Source: CAVBBU01 sp963593765 (GTDB lineage Bacteria > Bacillota > Clostridia > Lachnospirales > Lachnospiraceae). From it: DNA of 6,377 bases. The stretch's first letter is position 1. Each line of letters starts with the position of its first letter. The notes beneath the pieces are model-generated. The model worked only from the letters and a program-made list of their open reading frames with translations, did no database searches and was not told the origin of the DNA. The DNA is taken from positions 1-6,377 of the forward strand of contig CAVBBU010000097.1 in the NCBI GenBank assembly GCA_963593765.1, written 5' to 3'. Positions 1 through 6,033 of the stretch are shown piece by piece. The translations under genes and the position numbers were made by a program.

Positions 1-13
1 CCGAATTGAAGCA

Positions 14-45
14 GGATTGTGAGAGTGCGAAGCACGAAACAATCC
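14..45 (+). repeat. nested inverted repeat / hairpin
   Basis: The outer arms GGATTGT (14-20) and ACAATCC (39-45) are perfect complements. Between them the inner arms GTGC (25-28) and GCAC (32-35) close a GAA triloop, leaving a GAGA/GAA internal loop. There is no following T-tract, so this is not a standard terminator. It lies 11 bases upstream of a second, stronger hairpin. Confidence 0.5.
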
Positions 46-56
46 GTGTAACCGAA

Positions 57-82
57 GGTTCGGGTGTTTTGACACCCGAACC
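57..82 (+). repeat. perfect 10-bp inverted repeat / hairpin
   Basis: The arms GGTTCGGGTG (57-66) and CACCCGAACC (73-82) are perfectly complementary around a TTTTGA loop. The stem is GC-rich and should be stable in RNA. The sequence after it (AATGTTGACT) has no U-tract, so intrinsic termination on this strand is unlikely. The left arm overlaps a smaller competing hairpin, CCGAA (52-56) with TTCGG (59-63), so two mutually exclusive folds are possible. Confidence 0.6.
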
Positions 83-123
83 AATGTTGACTATTAGATG
101 GCTTACTTAGGAGGTAGGATACT

Positions 124-561
124 ATGGGTAAATTAAGTAAATTAATTACATTAGGTGTTGTAGCAGGAGCAGCCGCTGCTGGAATTTCATATATGCAGCA
201 ATACTCTAAGTTCCACAAGGAGCTTGAAGAGGATTTTCATGATTTCGAGGATGATGATAAGGATTTTGATACCGAGGACTATGCCTCAGCTAAAAGAAAT
301 TACACCTCTCTTAATAATAGCAAGGCAGAATTTATAAATGCAGCTAAGGATACCTTTGAAGCTGCTAAGGGTATGGCAGGAGCAGCTAAGGATATGATTA
401 AGGATGCTGCAAGCACTATAGCAAGCAGCGTAGCTGACAAAGACAAAGAAAACGAGGACAATGCTGCCGCTTCCGCTGATACTACATCTGATTCAGATAA
501 TGCTAATGACAGCGCTGCCACAGATAATGGAAAGGCAACTGTAAGTGAGGAAGATTTTTAA
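124..561 (+). CDS. small Ala/Asp-rich protein with one N-terminal hydrophobic segment (hypothetical)
   Basis: This encodes 145 residues of unknown function. A consensus AGGAGG (109-114) lies 9 bases before the ATG, which fixes the start. Residues 1-7 are basic, and residues 8-24 form a Gly/Ala-rich hydrophobic stretch that could be a membrane anchor or a poor signal peptide with no obvious cleavage site or lipobox. Residues 33-52 are very acidic. Residues 67-104 look helical and carry AAK at positions 73, 80 and 87, exactly seven apart, which fits an amphipathic or coiled helix. The tail (105-145) is disordered-looking, rich in Asp, Ala, Ser and Asn, and ends EEDF, a tetrapeptide also found at 35-38. 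The layout recalls YtxH-like small envelope or stress proteins of Gram-positives, but this is only a resemblance. It stands alone and ends at its own terminator. The coding call is strong; the function is unknown. Confidence 0.85.
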   Translation: MGKLSKLITLGVVAGAAAAGISYMQQYSKFHKELEEDFHDFEDDDKDFDTEDYASAKRNYTSLNNSKAEFINAAKDTFEAAKGMAGAAKDMIKDAASTIASSVADKDKENEDNAAASADTTSDSDNANDSAATDNGKATVSEEDF

Positions 562-585
562 ATTCTCAAATCAATCATAAGACGC

Positions 586-618
586 AAAAAGAATCCTGAA
601 GATTGCAGGATTCTTTTT
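586..618. terminator. bidirectional Rho-independent terminator
   Basis: A perfect 13-bp stem pairs AAAAAGAATCCTG (586-598) with CAGGATTCTTTTT (606-618) around a 7-base loop. On the plus strand the stem ends in a run of six T, and on the minus strand the mirror run of T ends the stem. It sits between the convergent ends of the small hypothetical gene (stop at 561) and the MORN-like gene (stop at 644), so it can serve both. Confidence 0.9.
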
Positions 619-643
619 TATTTCATATTTGACTCCTTCTTGG

Positions 644-1480
644 TTAATGCCCCTCATATACAGCTACGGCAGTTTTCCATCTAACCTGACCTGCCTCATC
701 CTTTGTAAGCTCATATACATATTCGCTATTATTAGCAGCTCTTATCTGGTACTTATTTTCGCTCTCCATATATTCCCAATTAGATATATCTGTAGTGCCA
801 TTATCAGAAATAATATTATACTCAGCCTTAAATCCATCTGAGTAATATATATTCATAGTGATATTTCCATCCATTATATCATCTATAAAATTACCACTTC
901 TTTCTACTGCTATAACATTATTTTGCTTAGCCTTTTTTTCATTCTCCGCTGCATCTACAGCTGAGGCAGCTGCATTTGAGGTAGTCTGTACACCGCTTGT
1001 TATATAGCTATATCCAGTTGTTGCAGTTCCATTTAACATTCCATTTTGAAACTCACCCTTTGCATAATCATATCTCCAATTATCAGTTTCATATACTCTT
1101 ATAGCTATTCCACTGCCATTTGGAACGCCTTCCTCTAGTATGCCATAATAATACGTACTTCTATCTATAATAAGAAGTCCGTCTATACATACTCTTTGCT
1201 CGTTTGATAGCTTATATATATTTTCAAGTTCGTTAAAATTATCTCTTATAATAATTGCTGCCTTGTTCATGTCTCCGCCCTCAAAGCTATCTTTTATATC
1301 CGCAAGAAGCGACCTTTGTGCATCTGATACGGTTGCAAACTCATCATCTCTATTCTCAGAAGTTTTTTTATTTCCATTACCTATTAAGGCTGCAATTATA
1401 AAAGCAATCGCTACAATTATAATTGTAGCGATTATACCAAGGGTTATTATCCTTTTTTGTTTATCATTTATATATGACAT
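644..1480 (-). CDS. membrane-anchored protein with MORN-like repeats
   Basis: This encodes a 278-residue protein of unknown role. The chosen start is the ATG at 1480, preceded by AAAAAGGAA a few bases upstream. A frame extension to a GTG at 1516 adds 12 residues but has no ribosome binding site. The N-terminus is short and basic (KQKR, 7-10), then one transmembrane segment spans about 11-34. The positive-inside rule suggests the C-terminal bulk is outside the cell. Residues 40-95 are charged and probably helical. MORN-like units (Y-x-G-x-aromatic-x-x-G-x-x-N-G) appear at 112-126 (YGILEEGVPNGSGIA) and 139-153 (YAKGEFQNGMLNGTA), with a weaker one at 196-208. An Ala-rich helical linker (170-187) interrupts them. 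MORN repeats form beta-hairpins that bind proteins or lipids, but no catalytic domain is visible. It lies 83 bases downstream of glnS with no evident terminator between, so co-transcription is plausible. A 28-bp palindrome lies in the membrane-segment codons. Confidence 0.8.
   Translation of the reverse strand: MSYINDKQKRIITLGIIATIIIVAIAFIIAALIGNGNKKTSENRDDEFATVSDAQRSLLADIKDSFEGGDMNKAAIIIRDNFNELENIYKLSNEQRVCIDGLLIIDRSTYYYGILEEGVPNGSGIAIRVYETDNWRYDYAKGEFQNGMLNGTATTGYSYITSGVQTTSNAAASAVDAAENEKKAKQNNVIAVERSGNFIDDIMDGNITMNIYYSDGFKAEYNIISDNGTTDISNWEYMESENKYQIRAANNSEYVYELTKDEAGQVRWKTAVAVYEGH
1406..1433. repeat. 28-bp perfect palindrome inside a coding region
   Basis: The left half AATCGCTACAATTA (1406-1419) is followed immediately by its exact reverse complement (1420-1433). 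It lies within codons for the transmembrane segment (Ile-Ala-Thr-Ile-Ile-Ile-Val-Ala-Ile) of the MORN-like gene, about 50 bases into the chosen reading frame. In RNA it would form a hairpin whose top is AU-only. Confidence 0.85.
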
Positions 1481-1563
1481 ACATTTCCTTTTTATATATT
1501 TAAAATCACTAGTCACGACTCATTGTGCAAAAGCATTTCAAGGGTTTTCGGCAGTATATCCTC

Positions 1564-3234
1564 TTAGCCCTGTTTTGGAAGTACATAAGAGCTCTTTAGT
1601 GAAACTATACGGTTAAATACCAAATGCTCCTTAGTGCTGTCCTTACAATCCACGCAGAAAAATCCATTTCTAACAAACTGAAAGCTCTCGTAAGGCTTAC
1701 TATCCTTAAGTCCTGCCTCTACATAGCAATTTTCTAAAACCTTTTTTGAGTTTGGATTTAGATTAAGGTTGCCCTCACTATCAAGCTTACCCTTTTCCTC
1801 ATCAACTATATTTTCATACAGTCTACATTCGCACTTTATAGCTGTTGCTGCATCTACCCAGTGTATAGTTCCCTTTACCTTACGTCCTTCAAAGCCACTT
1901 CCGCTCTTTGTCTGTGGATCATAGGTGCAATGCACTACACTAACCTTTCCGTCACTATCCTTTTCATAGCTAACACATTTAACAAAGTAAGCACCCATAA
2001 GTCTGACTTCATTACCAGGGAAAAGTCTAAAATACTTTTTAGGCGGCTCCTCCATAAAGTCATCTCTCTCTATCCAAAGCTCTCTTGAAAAATGCATAGT
2101 CCTCTCGCCAAGCTCTGGATTCTCAAGATTATTAGGCATAGGAAGCTCCTCGCTCTGTCCCTCCGGATAGTTATCTATAACCAGCTTTATAGGATCTAAA
2201 ACTGCCATCATACGAGCCTTTTTAAGCTTAAGATCCTCTCTTATGCAGTATTCAAGCATAGCATAGTCTACAGAGGCATTTGCCTTTGAAATACCGCACA
2301 GCTCAACGAATTTTTTGATAGACTCTGGAGTATATCCTCTTCTTCTAAGTGCTGCTATAGAAACCAGTCTAGGATCATCCCATCCATCTACTATTCCGTC
2401 CTCAACTAGCTTTTTAATATATCTCTTACCTGTAACAACATTAGTAAGATAAAGCTTAGCAAATTCTATCTGCCTTGGAGGATTTTCAAATTCACATTCT
2501 CTAACAACCCAGTCGTACAGCGGTCTGTGATCCTCGAACTCAAGCGTACATATACTATGTGTAATATGCTCTATCGCATCCTCTATAGGATGAGCAAAAT
2601 CATACATAGGGTAAATGCACCACTTGTCCTTTGTATTATGGTGTGACATATGTGCGACACGATATATAACCGGATCACGCATATTGATATTAGGCGATGC
2701 CATGTCTATCTTTGCTCTAAGAACTCTCTCGCCATCCTTATACTTGCCTGCTCTCATGTTCTCAAAAAGCTCAAGATTTTCCTCTACGCTTCTATTTCTA
2801 TAAGGGCTTTCCTTGCCAGGTGTTGTAAAGTCGCCTCTATATTCCTTTATCTCATCCGCTGTGAGATCACATACAAATGCTTTGCCCTTTTTAATAAGAA
2901 GAACTGCCTTCTCATACATCTGCTCAAAGTAATTAGATGCAAAGAATAGTCTGTCCTCAAAATCAGCACCAAGCCACTTAACATCCTCTATAATCGACTC
3001 AACAAACTCCTCCTTCTCCTTAGTAGGGTTTGTATCATCAAAACGCATATTAAACTTGCCGCCATATTCGCAGGCTAAGCCATAATTAAGAAGTATGCTC
3101 TTAGCGTGTCCTATATGAAGATAACCGTTAGGCTCCGGTGGAAATCTAGTCTGTACATGATCATACCTTCCAGCTGCAAGGTCCTTATCTATCTCTAGCT
3201 CAATAAAATTTTTAGAAACTACCTCTTCTGCCAT
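1564..3234 (-). CDS. glnS: glutaminyl-tRNA synthetase
   Basis: This cytoplasmic class I aminoacyl-tRNA synthetase charges tRNA(Gln) with glutamine using ATP. The 556 residues match the length and order of E. coli GlnRS (about 554) almost without gaps. The Rossmann catalytic part has PPEPNG (32-37), HIGH (40-43) and RFDDTNP (64-70). Acceptor-binding and connecting segments follow with WCIYPMYDF (205-213) and HSICTLEF (226-233), then GWDDPR and the anticodon-binding beta-barrels to the end. Arg30, Tyr211, Cys229 and Gln255 match E. coli positions known to shape the glutamine pocket, which argues for GlnRS rather than GluRS. The KMSKS-class loop reads VVTGKR (266-271) where E. coli has VMSKR; the catalytic Lys270 is kept. 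The start ATG follows AGGAGGT (3238-3244) with short spacing. It has its own promoter just upstream and is insulated from the feo operon by a terminator. Many Firmicutes instead use the GatCAB transamidation route, so this gene is lineage-informative. Confidence 0.97.
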   Translation of the reverse strand: MAEEVVSKNFIELEIDKDLAAGRYDHVQTRFPPEPNGYLHIGHAKSILLNYGLACEYGGKFNMRFDDTNPTKEKEEFVESIIEDVKWLGADFEDRLFFASNYFEQMYEKAVLLIKKGKAFVCDLTADEIKEYRGDFTTPGKESPYRNRSVEENLELFENMRAGKYKDGERVLRAKIDMASPNINMRDPVIYRVAHMSHHNTKDKWCIYPMYDFAHPIEDAIEHITHSICTLEFEDHRPLYDWVVRECEFENPPRQIEFAKLYLTNVVTGKRYIKKLVEDGIVDGWDDPRLVSIAALRRRGYTPESIKKFVELCGISKANASVDYAMLEYCIREDLKLKKARMMAVLDPIKLVIDNYPEGQSEELPMPNNLENPELGERTMHFSRELWIERDDFMEEPPKKYFRLFPGNEVRLMGAYFVKCVSYEKDSDGKVSVVHCTYDPQTKSGSGFEGRKVKGTIHWVDAATAIKCECRLYENIVDEEKGKLDSEGNLNLNPNSKKVLENCYVEAGLKDSKPYESFQFVRNGFFCVDCKDSTKEHLVFNRIVSLKSSYVLPKQG

Positions 3235-3263
3235 ATGACCTCCTAGTAAAAGTTGATTTTAAT

Positions 3264-3292
3264 ATGATATATGATTTTGCTTGTAAAATCAA
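3264..3292 (-). promoter_or_regulatory. predicted sigma-A promoter of glnS
   Basis: On the minus strand a -35 TTGATT (3287-3292) and a -10 TATCAT (3264-3269) are separated by exactly 17 bases. Transcription would begin near 3257, giving a leader of roughly 20 bases before the glnS ATG. The -35 and spacer are overlapped by a 7-bp inverted repeat, TGATTTT (3272-3278) with AAAATCA (3285-3291), a possible operator or chance AT-rich symmetry. It lies directly downstream of the feo terminator, consistent with independent transcription of glnS. Confidence 0.65.
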
Positions 3293-3304
3293 TGAAACCT
3301 CACT

Positions 3305-3340
3305 AAAAATCGAAAGAACCCGGCATTGCCGAGCTCTTTC
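3305..3340 (-). terminator. Rho-independent terminator of the feo operon
   Basis: In the minus-strand transcript the arms 3340-3328 and 3324-3312 form a continuous 13-bp stem with an AAU triloop, using two G-U wobbles, followed by GAUUUUUAG. In the plus-strand transcript the same two positions become A-C mismatches and no U-tract follows. The element is therefore oriented for minus-strand transcription. It follows the Cys-rich gene and precedes the glnS promoter. Confidence 0.85.
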
Positions 3341-3413
3341 TTGTAGGAGTTATTGCATGGAGATGTTTATATGTTAAAAAGCCTTGTGGACGGCTTAATA
3401 ACCAAAATTAATA

Positions 3414-3566
3414 TTACTTCTTAGGATGGCATATGCTATCTGATCCGCAGCCTCCGCAGCCACAGCTGCAGCCACCCTTTCCTGATTTATGATCCTTTAT
3501 CTGCTTAACGATTATAGAAACAAATATAACCGCAACTATTAATCCTATTATTATGCTAGCTATCAT
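3414..3566 (-). CDS. FeoB-associated Cys-rich membrane protein
   Basis: This 50-residue protein starts at ATG 3566 with AGAGGTG (3573-3579) six bases upstream and ends at a TAA. Residues 2-20 are a continuous hydrophobic segment (IASIIIGLIVAVIFVSIIV), followed by a basic KQIKDHKSGK. The Cys cluster CSCGCGGCGSDSICH (33-47) holds five Cys and a final His. This matches the small FeoB-associated family (Pfam FeoB_associated type) found after feoB in Gram-positives. The exact role is not established; metal binding or a FeoC-like accessory role at the inner membrane face is inferred from the Cys cluster and position. The start lies 16 bases after the feoB stop, so it is translated from the feo mRNA, and the operon terminator follows. 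Confidence 0.9.
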   Translation of the reverse strand: MIASIIIGLIVAVIFVSIIVKQIKDHKSGKGGCSCGCGGCGSDSICHPKK

Positions 3567-3582
3567 AATTATCACCTCTTTA

Positions 3583-5745
3583 TTATGCTAGTCCCTTAAC
3601 CTTTATAGTAACCTCATCATCTGTATATTTATTCTTTCTAAATAGAAGATATATAACAATAGCTACTAGCAATGCAGCAATCACTGTTCCTATGCCTATG
3701 CCACCGCCTGTAATAACAAGTCCAAGCTGGTATATGATAAATGATGTCACATAAGCAAATATGCACATATAGCTAATTGCTATTGCTGTCCACTTACCGC
3801 TATTCATCTCTCTTTTTATAGCACCCATAGCTGCAAAGCAAGGTGCACAAAGCAGATTAAATAGCATAAAGCTGTAAGCTGTAAGCTGTGTATATTCTGT
3901 TGCTAGAGTACTCCATATTTCCTGTCCGTCCTCTGCAACCTCTGCAAAGCCATATAGAACTCCCAGCGTACCGACAACATTTTCCTTTGCTACAAGTCCT
4001 GTAAAGGTTGCAACTGCTGCCTTCCAGTTTCCAAAGCCAAGTGGTGCAAAAAGTGGAGCTATCACTCTACCTATACTAGCAAGCAGTGATGTATTGTTGT
4101 CCTCTACCATAACGAGGCTTCCACCTTCAAATCCAAATGCCTGTAAGAACCAAAGCAGTACTGATGATGCAAGTATAACTGTACCTGCTCTCTTAATAAA
4201 GCTCCAACCACGCTCCCAGGTCGCACGGAGAACATTACCTGCTGCTGGAACGTGATATGCAGGAAGCTCCATAACAAATGGTGCCGGGTCGCCTGCGAAT
4301 ATCTTAGTCTTCTTAAGTATAATTCCCGAAATAATTATTGCAGCTACACCTATAAAGTAAGCACTTGTAGCTACAAGACCGCTGCCCCCAAAAAGTGCTC
4401 CTGCAAAAAGTGCTATGATAGGCATCTTCGCGCCGCATGGAATAAAGCAGGTGGTCATGATAGTCATCTTGCGGTCTCTGTCATTTTCTATAGTTCTTGA
4501 TGCCATAACGCCAGGAACACCGCAGCCTGATGCAACAAGCATAGGTATAAAGCTCTTGCCCGAAAGTCCAACCTTTCTAAATATCCTATCCATTATAAAT
4601 GCAACTCTTGCCATATAGCCGACATCCTCAAGTATAGACAGCATTAGGAAAAGGATAAGCATCTGTGGTACGAAGCCTATAACTGCACCAACTCCGCCTA
4701 CTATACCATCTACTACAAGACCTGTTAGCCAAGGTGCTACGCCCCATGCTTCAAATGCTGCACTTAGGTTGCCACATATCAGCTCGCCAAAGAGTGTATC
4801 ATTTGTCCAGTCAGTAACCAGCGATCCTACTGTGCTTATAGATATGTAATAAACAACAAACATAATCGCAGCAAATATAGGAAGTGCTAAAATTCTGTTA
4901 GTTACTATCTGGTCTATCTTATCTGAGGTTGACATGCTATGCTTTTCTTTTTTCTTTTTAACTGCTCTGCCAACTACTCCGGTTATGTAAGCATATCTTT
5001 GATTTGTTATAATGCTCTCAGCATCATCATCCATTTCCTTTTCGCAGTCAGCTATATGATCCTCAAGATGACCTACTAGCTCCTTTGGAAGCTTAAGATC
5101 CTCCATAGCCTTTTTATCTCTCTCAAAAACCTTTATAGCATACCAGCGAAGAAATCTGCTGTCTGTATATGCTGCTATAGACTCCTCTATATGTGCAATA
5201 GCATGCTCTACGCTTCCTGTAAATACATGCGGAAGCTCATTAACAGCGTCATCCTGTGCAGCCTTAATAGCAAGCTCTGCAGCTGCTACGCTTCCCTCGC
5301 CCTTAAGTGCACTTATCTCTATAACCTTACAGCCTATCTCTGATGCTAGCTTTTCTACATCTATCTGGTCACCATTTTTTCTAACAAGGTCCATCATGTT
5401 AATAGCTATAACAACAGGTATTCCTATCTCTATAAGCTGTGTTGTAAGATATAGGTTTCTTTCTATATTAGTTCCATCTATTATATTAATAATAGCGTCT
5501 GGCTTTTCATTTACCAGATATCCTCTTGCCACTACCTCCTCAAGTGTATATGGAGAAAGTGAATATATACCAGGAAGGTCCTGGATAATAACATCCTTGT
5601 GTCCTCTTAGTCTTCCTTCCTTTTTCTCAACTGTTACTCCAGGCCAGTTACCTACATACTGGTTGCTGCCTGTTAGGTCATTAAATAATGTTGTCTTTCC
5701 GCAGTTTGGATTACCTGCAAGTGCTATCTTAATATCCATTTTCAT
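3583..5745 (-). CDS. feoB: ferrous iron transporter FeoB
   Basis: This polytopic membrane protein imports Fe(II) and carries a cytoplasmic GTPase domain; its 720 residues are normal for the family. G motifs are G1 GNPNCGKT (11-18), G2 Thr within GVTVE (36-40), G3 DLPG (56-59), G4 NMMD (116-119) and G5 SALKG (145-149). A helical GDP-dissociation-inhibitor-like region and a basic linker KKKKEKH (263-269) lead to the membrane part from about residue 285. That part has two gate halves, the first with VPQMLILFLMLSILED (359-374), SGCGVPG (406-412) and PCGAKMP (436-442), the second with VAKENVVGTLG and CAPCFAAMGAIKRE. Cys408 and Cys437 occupy the conserved membrane cysteine positions. AGAGGAG (5750-5756) lies 4 bases before the chosen ATG and 10 before an in-frame ATG at 5739, so the start could be two codons later. 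It follows feoA by 48 bases and precedes the Cys-rich gene. Confidence 0.97.
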   Translation of the reverse strand: MKMDIKIALAGNPNCGKTTLFNDLTGSNQYVGNWPGVTVEKKEGRLRGHKDVIIQDLPGIYSLSPYTLEEVVARGYLVNEKPDAIINIIDGTNIERNLYLTTQLIEIGIPVVIAINMMDLVRKNGDQIDVEKLASEIGCKVIEISALKGEGSVAAAELAIKAAQDDAVNELPHVFTGSVEHAIAHIEESIAAYTDSRFLRWYAIKVFERDKKAMEDLKLPKELVGHLEDHIADCEKEMDDDAESIITNQRYAYITGVVGRAVKKKKEKHSMSTSDKIDQIVTNRILALPIFAAIMFVVYYISISTVGSLVTDWTNDTLFGELICGNLSAAFEAWGVAPWLTGLVVDGIVGGVGAVIGFVPQMLILFLMLSILEDVGYMARVAFIMDRIFRKVGLSGKSFIPMLVASGCGVPGVMASRTIENDRDRKMTIMTTCFIPCGAKMPIIALFAGALFGGSGLVATSAYFIGVAAIIISGIILKKTKIFAGDPAPFVMELPAYHVPAAGNVLRATWERGWSFIKRAGTVILASSVLLWFLQAFGFEGGSLVMVEDNNTSLLASIGRVIAPLFAPLGFGNWKAAVATFTGLVAKENVVGTLGVLYGFAEVAEDGQEIWSTLATEYTQLTAYSFMLFNLLCAPCFAAMGAIKREMNSGKWTAIAISYMCIFAYVTSFIIYQLGLVITGGGIGIGTVIAALLVAIVIYLLFRKNKYTDDEVTIKVKGLA

Positions 5746-5793
5746 ACATCTCCTCTTTTAGTAGTTAATCAAAGCTAACTCTATGTTAAAAAA

Positions 5794-6018
5794 TTAAGCT
5801 GGTGTTATCTCTACCATCTCGGCATCTGCCTTACGAACACTAAGCTCATATCCCCTTATGCTTAGCTCCATAGGATCTCCAAGTGGTGCTACCTTACGAA
5901 CATGTATCTCTACACCCTTTGTGATCCCCATGTCCATAATTCTTCTTTTGACTGGCCCTTCGCCTGTCAGCTTAACTACTGTTACTGTATCCCCAACCTT
6001 TGCATCCTTTAATGTCAT
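5794..6018 (-). CDS. feoA: FeoA family protein (feoB-proximal copy)
   Basis: This 74-residue cytoplasmic SH3-like beta-barrel protein is thought to interact with FeoB and influence its GTPase or transport activity. It has the FeoA pattern: a V-G-D turn at 8-10, RRIMDMGI (25-32), then the C-terminal signature GDPMELSIRGYELSVRKADA (47-66), which is the classical form. Start ATG 6018 follows AGGAGGG (6023-6029) by four bases. It begins 15 bases after the stop of the upstream FeoA copy and ends 48 bases before feoB, so all are in one transcript. It is the more canonical of the two copies. Confidence 0.95.
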   Translation of the reverse strand: MTLKDAKVGDTVTVVKLTGEGPVKRRIMDMGITKGVEIHVRKVAPLGDPMELSIRGYELSVRKADAEMVEITPA

Positions 6019-6033
6019 CTTTCCCTCCTACTT

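Larger units (their letters stand above)
1..110 (+). other. hairpin-rich left-edge element with an open frame (possible gene end or repeat unit)
   Basis: This stretch precedes the first clear gene. Frame 3 is open from the window edge to a TAG at 108-110 and reads ELKQDCESAKHETIRV, then a stretch ending TPEPMLTIRWLT. It has no start codon in view, so it could be the last 35 codons of an upstream gene whose stop overlaps the next ribosome binding site. Against this, about 60 of the roughly 110 bases lie in inverted repeats (14-45 and 57-82), which is more typical of a structured RNA leader or a dispersed palindromic repeat. I recognise no protein domain. A TTGACT at 87-92 has no matching -10, so the promoter of the next gene is probably outside the window. 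Confidence 0.35.

Noticed and set aside
1481..1516. GTG start at 1516 for the MORN-like gene, adding 12 residues
   Set aside because: No ribosome binding site precedes it, whereas the ATG at 1480 follows AAAAAGGAA and gives a normal short basic N-terminus before the membrane segment.
1481..1563. Possible promoter or terminator between glnS and the MORN-like gene
   Set aside because: No stable hairpin with a T-tract and no convincing -35/-10 pair; GTGACT with TAAAAA would place the start on the ribosome binding site.
1263..1616. Plus-strand open frame of 117 codons opposite the MORN-like gene
   Set aside because: It is antisense to a well-supported gene, is hydrophobic from the complement of Ile-rich codons, and crosses a gene boundary without its own signals.
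3376..3396. Small hairpin AAGCC/GGCTT followed by T on the minus strand, after the Cys-rich gene
   Set aside because: Only a 5-bp stem with an 8-base loop; the stronger 13-bp terminator at 3305-3340 lies just downstream, so a terminator call is not justified.
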